A DNA stretch of 64,000 bases from Epiperipatus broadwayi (Eukaryota > Onychophora > Udeonychophora > Euonychophora > Peripatidae). Made by a program: the position numbers and the translations under genes. Below, in pieces: positions 50,209 to 57,501 of the stretch. Numbering within the stretch: the first letter of the stretch is position 1; every line of letters begins with the position of its first letter. The notes below the pieces were generated by a model. The model did not search any database, had not been told where the DNA came from, and saw only the letters and a program-made list of their open reading frames with translations. The DNA lies in NCBI GenBank assembly GCA_028023455.1, contig JAQFVV010006312.1, positions 1,364,001 through 1,428,000 on the forward strand. Reading direction: 5' to 3'.

Positions 50209-52477
50209 TCTACCGTCCCCTTCTATACCCTTTGCACCGGCTCCCTATTAAACCGTCCCTAAAAGGGATTGTGAGCTCCAAAACAAACATGATACAGCGT
50301 AAAGATTTATTTATTTTTCTTATATCAATAGTTGTTCATTATCAACACAAGAGGGCGCCAGATACGATGATTTGATTCATAATTTAATTTCTCGCATCAC
50401 CTTACGTCATATCAAAACGATTTTGAAGTCTAATCCCTGCCCCTAAGCTCAAACTCCCAGCATGGACCAATAGGGGTCACTCAGGGTCGCGATATGATTG
50501 CCTTCAAGACTATTATTCTGGCAAATGACACAATATTAACCAATGGATAAGAAGATCGGTTGATTAACAGATCGATCCAAGCATTGGACGGGATCATTGG
50601 TTATTTATAACTAATACGAATGTTCGGTTAAGGCATCATTAGAATAAACAACTAGCCGCTTATAATATCATCCCCCCTTTTATCGTACAATCCAATAGAA
50701 TTATTTATACTAGCTCTATTGACATTTGCTTATATTTATTAATAATAGGCCCTCCCAACTCTATGTTAACTACCTAATAAGTAAATATCGTGACTTACGG
50801 CACGATGTTTATGAATGAAATTTAAAAGAGATAAAAAAATATAAGAAAGACAAATTTAAAAAATAAAATAATTAATTGCATGAATAAATGCTAACACTAA
50901 TAATAACTTCAAAAAAAATATATTTAATTATAGAAAATGATTGGAGGAATGCTCGACTAGTTTAAATTAAAAAAAAATTTATTGATTATAAAAAAATGAA
51001 ACATTGATTAATAGCTTTATTTGCACGCACATACGCGCATTCTCGCACTCGCACAGAAAAGAACATATTATGCATAATAAACATGGCTGATAAAATATAT
51101 TTCCTCTTTTACATTTTGAAAGTAGGTGTGTGTTATAATTTATCTGCGAAAGAAAATAATAATTAGGATCAAAGTTCATAACTGGAAAAGTCCTAAGGTT
51201 TAAATATGATGGACTATGTAGCGTCTGATATTTTTATTTACGAAAGTTGAGATTAAAATAATAAGATTTAAATATGAGAGATTACGGATCATTTTATATT
51301 TGATTTACGAAAGTCGAATTTAATTAATTATGAGATTGCCTTTTAAGTTTACATAAAGAATGAATGGAAGCATTATAAAAAAAATGTTTACCTAGGATTT
51401 TGCTTAGTCTTCTGCTGCTTCTAATTTGGTGAGGGTTCGAACCTGATAGATGATGTTTCCATAATACATGGTTATTCATTTCGTATAAGTTCAGCGTAGT
51501 ATGTTTGGACGATTCTTGTATATTAAACGGAACAACGTCCTTAGACTAATTGGAGCACTATGTTCGGACGGTATTGTTGTTGATCATTCATAGCTGTGGA
51601 GATGTTCTGGCGGCGGAGCGTCGGTCAATCACTGAAGGGTTTTCTAGCCCATCATGACGATCGACGCTCTAAAGATTAATTTCACAGTGATCATATTGGA
51701 TAAACCGGATAGCAAAAAAAAAAGAAAAGTTCTAGTTGTAGCTTCCGGAGGAATTTAAAAAAAAACTATAAGCATAAGCAAAACAAAACAAAGAATGTAA
51801 AAAGACCCTTTCTTTAGATTTAGATTCATATTTATATGGGTTGGTTATTATCTGAGGATCGAATCTCCACCCAGAGTTCAATATTCTTTGAGTTGTCGTT
51901 GGGGTCCGTGTCCTACGTAATGTCCACTCAATCCATATGCTTGAGGCAATCTTAGGTTTATGCAATCTCATATTACAATCTCAGTTAGAAAAATTCATAC
52001 TTATTCACACCTTTTATGCATACATGTGTGCGTGTTTTAAGAGAACAATTTAACTTACATTAGTTTAAAAGTCGAGCATTTAATCTGTCTCAAAATCACT
52101 TCTATAAGCTTTTAACTTTCACTACAGTTATAATTTAAAACAAAACCCCTTTTTAATTACCCCCGCGGCATATACAAGTAGAAATCACTTATTGAGATTT
52201 AAAATGGCATATTAATAGTACTTTATATTTTATTATTTTTTTTCTTTTATTTTTTTTTTTCTTTTTAGAGAATATTATTATAATAGATTATATGAAAGCC
52301 TTAACTATTTAATCAGAAATATTAACATTTTATTTTACAGTGTATTTTATAACGCATTGAAAGAAAACTACATTTATTTTTTATCATAAGTTGAAAGTGA
52401 AAGAAGAGAAAAAAAATAGAGTGTTTACATTGCTCGTGTGTGTGCGTATATACCTGTACCGACTTTGTCTCGGTACA
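50209..52477 (-). repeat. 3' LTR of element 2 (2269 bp), intact
   Basis: It matches the two pieces of the right-hand LTR throughout. Its right edge holds the hairpin TGTACCGA/TCGGTACA (52455-52477). The 66-codon and 79-codon minus-strand frames inside it recur in the other LTR only because the LTRs are copies. Confidence 0.95.
52455..52477 (-). other. Hairpin at the 5' end of the element 2 LTR
   Basis: Perfect 8-base arms (TGTACCGA and TCGGTACA) with a 7-base loop at the outer end of the LTR, repeated at the end of the other LTR (62411-62433). It occupies the same position as the hairpin of element 1. Confidence 0.85.
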
Positions 52478-53491
52478 TATCCCCGCGATCCGTCTAAAAT
52501 TAAAATGAGAGGCTTGGCATTTTAATTTTCACCATAAAATTCCTTATTTTTGACCCCGCTTCGTGTGATTTTTAATCATTTATTTTAGCCGACTATCCTA
52601 CAGTTCAACTCCCCCTCATATAAAGAAACGAAGTGGCAGGTCATGTGGTCAGGCTCGGATTGACGCTTGACATTTGCGAACTAAACTCAAAAAAATAATT
52701 CTTCTTTTTTCCTCTTTTTTTTTTTTTCTTTACGAAGAGCAGGCGTGCCATAATTGGAGATATCTTGCCCAGTCTGGTACAGGCACCCCGGGTGGAAGGT
52801 TGGCATGGGGATGGACCTTTCCGAAGTCCCGCGATGCAAGGTTACGAACATATAGGCATTCTCTTACGGTCTATCTAATGGAAGGCAGGAGGATGGTCAT
52901 TTCCGAAGTCCCCTCTGCAAAATACGACAACATTTACGAGGTAGCGAATAATCTGAGTTATAGAACAATAAGCATTCAAAATATCCGAGCTCTGTACCTC
53001 CTAGCACAATGGGAAATATTGAGGGAAGGAACAATAATAGTGCACTCTCGCGATCCGGCTTTTCTTTCTTTCTTTAGGCGGCATCCGCTTCCTTTCTCCG
53101 CGTGTTTTCGAGCAACATATATTTTAGTCGAAGGCGGGCGACGTTCTCTTAAATTAAAGGCTTTCAGAAAATTAACTTATTTACCTCGAATAGTTTTCTT
53201 TAGAAGGGTTATGACATTTATTCCTTTTCTTTCTTTAAATTATATATATATATTTTTTTTCTTTTTTTTTTTTTTCTTCGTGTTTAGTTATCTGCGGTCT
53301 GCTTTGGTTTAAAATAATGTTTTATCAACCCCCCTTCCCCCTTGTTATTGTATGATGCGATGCGATGTGTAAGTCCTTTCTGGTCCGAGGTCATTTTCCT
53401 TCAGTTACCGTTGTTTTATAAAGCGTGCTCCGGTAATCGTATTCCTGTGGCAAATCCGTGTTCGTCAACGTGTTTTTAGACTAATTTTTCA
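52478..53491. other. Internal region of element 2 without recognisable genes
   Basis: This lies between the 3' end of gag and the 3' LTR, where pol would be expected. It is only 1 kb and shows no pol motif on either strand. A 212-codon plus-strand frame (52674-53312) begins without ATG, runs through T-tracts and has no family features. The motif CCTTTCCGAAGTCCC recurs as CATTTCCGAAGTCCC about 80 bases later. CpG content is high compared with the surroundings. Confidence 0.6.
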
Positions 53492-54376
53492 TCAGTATCG
53501 ATCTGGTGGTAGCTTTCTTCTATATGGTTCCTGTCCTGGCCTCTCTATATGCCTTTCCCGTCCTTCCGCTCGCTCGAACTTGGCTATGGCATCCCCCATC
53601 TTGTGGATGCCCTCGTCATCCCGGCTTAGCATCATCCGCCTGATGTCTGTTGGCATGTTGTGTCTAATGGTCGAGATGATTTGCTCCTCCGTCATGTGAT
53701 ACGCCGGTAGCTGCTGGAGGCCGGCCACCTGCCTGTAATAGAACTGCGTTATCGTCTCGTTAGGTTTGAGCCCGTATTTTTCATTGGTGATGTGAAAGTA
53801 GATCCCCTCTTGTCTGGTAGCGTTCCAAAAGCTTCGTAGGATCTCTTCTCGATATTCTACGAACGATCTGGGCTTAAACTCGATCGTTTGCCACCAATCT
53901 CTAGCTGGCCCTTGCAGGTATGTGCTGGCAATATTGATTTTGTCTGGCTCCGGCTTTGAGGGCTCAGAAAACAGGTTCCGGGCGCTCTCCACGTGGTCCA
54001 TCGGACTCTCGTTTTCACCTGCCCTGAAGATCTCAATTTTTATTTGCCTTTCGGCCCACGACTGGCTCGGTTCCCGCAGGTTTATTCTCAGTTCAAATTT
54101 CTTTTCCAACTCCTCCAGACGTTTGGCCATAATTTCTCTCGGTACGTTCTGTTGTGGCTCGATTCCTTCTACCTTTCTATTTATCGCGTCCACCTTTTGT
54201 CTTACGTCTTCCAGCTCTGCCTTTGCTGTTATCACTTCAGTCTTCGTTTCTTCTATTTCGGCTTTTGCTGCACCGATCTCTATTTTTATTGAGGTAATCT
54301 CCGTCTTTACTTCGTCAATCTTTATTTCTTCCTCTTTGCTCTGGTCCTCCTCTGACTCTCCTGTGTTTCCCTTCAA
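53492..54376 (-). CDS. gag: Gypsy Gag capsid (element 2)
   Basis: About 294 residues, open from a TTG, because the true start is upstream in another frame. Residues 15-70 are a regular charged coiled coil (repeats of the type EITSIKIEIGAAKAEIEE). Residues 105-270 match the retrotransposon capsid fold: LQGPARDWWQTI, then SFVEYREEILRSFW, YFHITNEKYGLKPNETIT, QFYYRQVAGL and MTEEQIISTIRHNMP. Gag assembles the particle that packages the RNA. No zinc knuckle follows; the protein ends in a basic Pro-rich tail (RRKLPPDRY). The gene is on the minus strand next to the primer site. Its own pol is missing, so it would serve only with enzymes supplied by a partner. Confidence 0.85.
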   Translation of the reverse strand: MKGNTGESEEDQSKEEEIKIDEVKTEITSIKIEIGAAKAEIEETKTEVITAKAELEDVRQKVDAINRKVEGIEPQQNVPREIMAKRLEELEKKFELRINLREPSQSWAERQIKIEIFRAGENESPMDHVESARNLFSEPSKPEPDKINIASTYLQGPARDWWQTIEFKPRSFVEYREEILRSFWNATRQEGIYFHITNEKYGLKPNETITQFYYRQVAGLQQLPAYHMTEEQIISTIRHNMPTDIRRMMLSRDDEGIHKMGDAIAKFERAEGRERHIERPGQEPYRRKLPPDRY

Positions 54377-54684
54377 TAATTTTCGTATCTCCCTAATGAA
54401 TTCCCCTCTCTTCTCCTTTCTCTCTTTCCTTCTTTCTTCTTCTCTGTCCTCTTCTCTCTTCCTTCTTCTTCTCTGTCCTCTTCCCTTTTCCTTCTTTCTT
54501 CTTCTCTGTACTCTTCTCTCTTCCTTCTTTCTTCCCTATCTTCCCTCATCTCTATCATCATTTGGCTCATCATTTTAAGAAGCATTTTTATTTCTGATTC
54601 AGCCTCTTCTTTAACATCTATCTTTTTGAACGTTATAGGGCTCTCCCCTGTCTCCTCCCACGCAGTATCGTTATTGCTGTCCAT
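54373..54684 (-). CDS. gag: N-terminal part of Gag, frame-broken
   Basis: It starts at an ATG (MDSNNDTAWEETGE) and runs 103 residues. After a short acidic and Met-rich stretch (KMLLKMMSQMMIEM) it enters a Glu/Arg/Lys repeat (EDREERRKREEYREEERR). The stop falls just where the next frame continues as KLLKGNTGESEED, so it was originally one ORF with the capsid part at 53492-54376. The break most likely lies in the GAAGAAAGAAGG-type repeat, where slippage is easy. The copy is therefore probably inactive, unless the junction is bridged by frameshifting. Confidence 0.75.
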   Translation of the reverse strand: MDSNNDTAWEETGESPITFKKIDVKEEAESEIKMLLKMMSQMMIEMREDREERRKREEYREEERRKREEDREEEGREKRTEKKKEGKRERRREGNSLGRYENY

Positions 54685-55035
54685 TTATGATTTAATAAAG
54701 GAAAAAATTTTTCTTTTTCTTTTTTTTTTTTTTTATGATAAGAAGTGATTAATCGATGTCCGCGCCCCCATCTCCCGCTATTTTTTTTTTTTTTTTTATT
54801 TATTTCGCTCCGGCTCCAAGTGTTTTATTAAAAGATTTGCGATATTGTGAATCGCTGTATTTTGTTCCGTTTGTTATTTTCCTTTTCTCCCTTTTCCTTC
54901 CCTTTCTATTCGTCCAAACTTTCGTTTACGTGAAAAAAAAAATTCCTTCCTCTTTTCAGTTTTGCGTCTTTCACGAGGTTCGGCCGCTTTTGGCTAATGT
55001 CTTGATTTGCTTCTCTCCGAAACATTATTTATATT
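54685..55035 (-). other. Leader of element 2
   Basis: Non-coding region between the primer site and the gag ATG. On the plus strand it shows long T-tracts (54710-54735 and 54780-54800). The 93-codon plus-strand frame across it is translated poly-T and has no family features. Confidence 0.6.
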
Positions 55036-55057
55036 AGCCTCACGTTTGGAAGCGCCA
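55036..55057 (-). other. Primer-binding site, tRNA-Lys-like (element 2)
   Basis: On the minus strand TGGCGCTTCCAAACGTGAGG begins 4 bases after the LTR end. It corresponds to the tRNA-Lys site TGGCGCCCAACGTGGGG with a 2-base insertion and few changes. The location fixes the element's orientation as minus. Confidence 0.6.
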
Positions 55058-55061
55058 TTTA

Positions 55062-55234
55062 TCTACCGTCCCCTTCTATCCCCTTTGCACCGGCTCCCTA
55101 TTAAACCGTTCCTAAAAGGGATTGTGAGCTCCAAAACAAACATGATACAGCGTAAAGATTTATTTATTTTTCTTATATCAATAGTTGTTCATTATCAACA
55201 CAAGAGGGCGCCAGATACGATGATTTGATTCATA
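55062..55234 (-). repeat. 5' LTR of element 2, left piece
   Basis: It matches 50209-50381 and stops at GATTCATA, where the LINE begins. Confidence 0.95.
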
Positions 55235-55400
55235 CTTCTAGCTATCAGATAAGCAAACAAAAAATTTTCTTTTAATTTGTTTAGTCTGAGAGCATTAATA
55301 TTTATTAATTATTATTGTGTGTGAAAGTATAATTAGTGGTTAAGAGTATTTGAAAGATTGAAAATTGTGTTTTTTATTTGTTTTAAAGTTTTTTCAGTTT

Positions 55401-55783
55401 GTTATTTATATATAGAGAAATTTTTTTAAAAAGTTATTATTTATTTTTTGTTTTGTTTTATTATTTATATATTGTTATTTTATATATAGAATTATTATTT
55501 TTTTTATTTTTAAAAAGTTATTTTGTTGATTAGTTTTTTGTAAATTTGTTATTAAAAGATTTACTTTTAAGAAAAATATAACGTTCGAAAAACGTTATTT
55601 ATATATAGAAATTTTTTAAAAAAGTTATTATTTATTTTTTGTTTTGTTTTATTTATATATTGTTATTTTATATATAGAATTATTATTATTTTTTTATTTT
55701 TAAAAGTTATTTTGTTGATTAGTTTTTTTGTAAATTTGTTATTAAAAGATTTACTTTTAAGAAAAATATAACGTTCGAAAAAC
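55401..55783 (+). promoter_or_regulatory. Two tandem 5' UTR monomers of the LINE
   Basis: Units of about 193 bp (55401-55593 and 55594-55783), nearly identical and each ending ATAACGTTCGAAAAACGT. ORF1 starts 14 bases after the second unit. Tandem monomers upstream of ORF1 act as promoters in other LINEs (mouse L1), so a promoter role is plausible here but not shown. Confidence 0.8.
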
Positions 55784-55797
55784 GTAAAATAAAAAAA

Positions 55798-56715
55798 ATG
55801 GATTATATTTGTATTTCAAAATGTTTATATAATCGGGAAAAGGAAATTAAGCGTGCTGTTGTAGAATGTACTATATGTGATGGGGTATATCACTTGAAAT
55901 GTTTAAATAAGACTAGGAAGGATGTAAATGGTTTATGGTTATGCAGTCAGTGTATTAATATGATAAAAGAGGTGAGAAAGTGTTTTCAAAGTGTAGATAG
56001 TCGAAGAATAGTGGGTGGAGAAAGTAATAGTGTAATGGAGATGATTAGTCAAAGAATAAATAAGATAGAGGAAGAATTGAAGGATGTAGAAGTAAAATTA
56101 AAATCATTAGAGATAAAATGTGAGGAGATAAAGGAATTATTGAGTAGGAATGATAAGGAAGAAATAGATAAGGAGGACCAGAAGGTATTAGAAAATGTTA
56201 TAGATAGAGCAGAAAAAGTAGATTATGAAACAGTATTGATAGGAGATTCACTAATTAGAGAATGTGGGGATATAATTGCAAGGGAAAATAGAAGTAGGTA
56301 TGTAAGAGTATGTTTGCCTGGAGCTAGAATTAGGGATGTAGCAGATAAAGTTAAAAAACAAGGTAGTAGAGATGTATATGTTATGGTGGGGACTAATAAT
56401 TTATTAGAATCATCAGAGAGAATAATGGATGAGTATGTAGATTTGATTAGGAATTTGATTATGATTAAAGGAAGAGTAGGAATAGTTGGATTATTACCAA
56501 GGTTTGACAAGAGTTATTTGTTAGATAGGGCATGTTCTATAAATGAGAGATTGAAAAAATTGTGTGAGAGAAATAATGTTATGTTTGTGGATGTGTGGGA
56601 TTGTTTTATTGGAAAGAGAGAGTTATATAGTAAAGATGGGTTGCATTTAGGAAAACAAGGAAGTGAAGTTTTAGGGAGTTTGATTTATAAAGAATTTTTT
56701 TCGGGAAACTTATAA
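55798..56715 (+). CDS. LINE ORF1: PHD finger, coiled coil, SGNH hydrolase
   Basis: 305 residues from the first ATG after the monomers. Residues 5-52 form a complete C4HC3 PHD-type finger (Cys5, Cys9, Cys24, Cys27, His32, Cys35, Cys49, Cys52, with Trp47 before the last pair). Residues 76-130 are a charged coiled coil. Residues 145-297 are an SGNH/GDSL hydrolase: block I IGDSLIRE (Ser151), the glycine of block II in PGARIRD, block III VGTNN (Asn200), and block V DGLHL (Asp280, His283). All four catalytic blocks are present. By family knowledge the protein binds LINE RNA and forms particles, and the esterase is expected to act on ester or acetyl groups; the substrate is unknown. The frame is intact. 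ORF2 follows 150 bases on in the same phase. Confidence 0.9.
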   Translation: MDYICISKCLYNREKEIKRAVVECTICDGVYHLKCLNKTRKDVNGLWLCSQCINMIKEVRKCFQSVDSRRIVGGESNSVMEMISQRINKIEEELKDVEVKLKSLEIKCEEIKELLSRNDKEEIDKEDQKVLENVIDRAEKVDYETVLIGDSLIRECGDIIARENRSRYVRVCLPGARIRDVADKVKKQGSRDVYVMVGTNNLLESSERIMDEYVDLIRNLIMIKGRVGIVGLLPRFDKSYLLDRACSINERLKKLCERNNVMFVDVWDCFIGKRELYSKDGLHLGKQGSEVLGSLIYKEFFSGNL

Positions 56716-56865
56716 AGGGGGGTGGGTTTTTAAATTGTAATATTATTAAAAAGAATGGATGGAATATAAGAAGTAAGCAAAAGGAATTTGATTTTGATAT
56801 AAATATAGATATGGAGAAGGAATGGGTTTGTAAAATTAATGGTAAGAAAGTAATTTATAAATGTA

Positions 56866-57501
56866 ATGGAGAAGATCCGATCTAAAAGAATTTATAAAAG
56901 AGTAGTTAGGAAAGAAGAAATTGTTAAAATTGGGTTTTTGAATATGCAAGGTGGTAGGAAACCAGAAAAGTGGATGGAATTAAATAAAACAATTGAAAAT
57001 GAAGAGCTTGAGGTATTAGCAGTAGTGGAAACACATTTAAGAGAAGAAGAAGAACCTATTTTGGAACAGTTGGTATGGCAGGGTATAAATAGAAAAGAAA
57101 AAGAAAAAAGGGGTGGTGGTATAGGTGTTATATCAAAAAAATATTTAAATATTGTTAAATGTCAAGAACACTTGTGGTTTGAAATAAGGTTGGGTAGACA
57201 AGAATGGATGGTGGCTATAGTTTATATAGCTACTGGAGATAGTCAAATTATATTGGAGTGGAATAGTAACATATACGAATGTTTAGTTAAGGATATACAA
57301 AGTTTTAAAGAAAAGGGGAAGAGAATAATGGTTATAGGGGATATGAATGGACATATTGAAGAAATTGATGATGTAGATAATAAAAATGGACAGCTTTTGA
57401 AGAATTTTTGTCAGAAAGTGAATTTGAGTATTGGAAATTTATTAAATATTTATGAGGGACAATACACATGGTCCATCGGAATAATATATTTCACACAATA
57501 G
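56866..57501 (+). CDS. LINE ORF2 N-terminus: APE-type endonuclease (frame-broken)
   Basis: The first ATG in frame opens into an apurinic-endonuclease-like domain: GFLNMQGG (catalytic Asn), VVETHL (catalytic Glu), RGGGIGV, MVAIVYIATG, IGDMNGHI (Asp and Asn), GQYTW. The remaining blocks (IDYVLV and SDHNF) are in the -1 frame from 57468 on. So this frame ends early at 57501 and the two ORFs together make one ORF2. The shift fits loss of one base, or gain of two, near 57465-57480. In an active copy the endonuclease nicks the target to start reverse transcription. An assembly error is possible because the rest of ORF2 is clean. Confidence 0.85.
   Translation: MEKIRSKRIYKRVVRKEEIVKIGFLNMQGGRKPEKWMELNKTIENEELEVLAVVETHLREEEEPILEQLVWQGINRKEKEKRGGGIGVISKKYLNIVKCQEHLWFEIRLGRQEWMVAIVYIATGDSQIILEWNSNIYECLVKDIQSFKEKGKRIMVIGDMNGHIEEIDDVDNKNGQLLKNFCQKVNLSIGNLLNIYEGQYTWSIGIIYFTQ

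Noticed and set aside
51732-51971. 79-codon minus-strand frame, repeated at 61672-61950
   Set aside because: Repetition follows from the LTR pair. No start context or domain, and it lies in non-coding LTR sequence.
52674-53312. 212-codon plus-strand frame inside element 2
   Set aside because: No ATG start, runs through poly-T tracts, is opposite to gag, and shows no domain.
53922-54578. 218-codon plus-strand frame, Ser/Leu/Phe-rich
   Set aside because: It is the complement of the purine-rich gag coding region.
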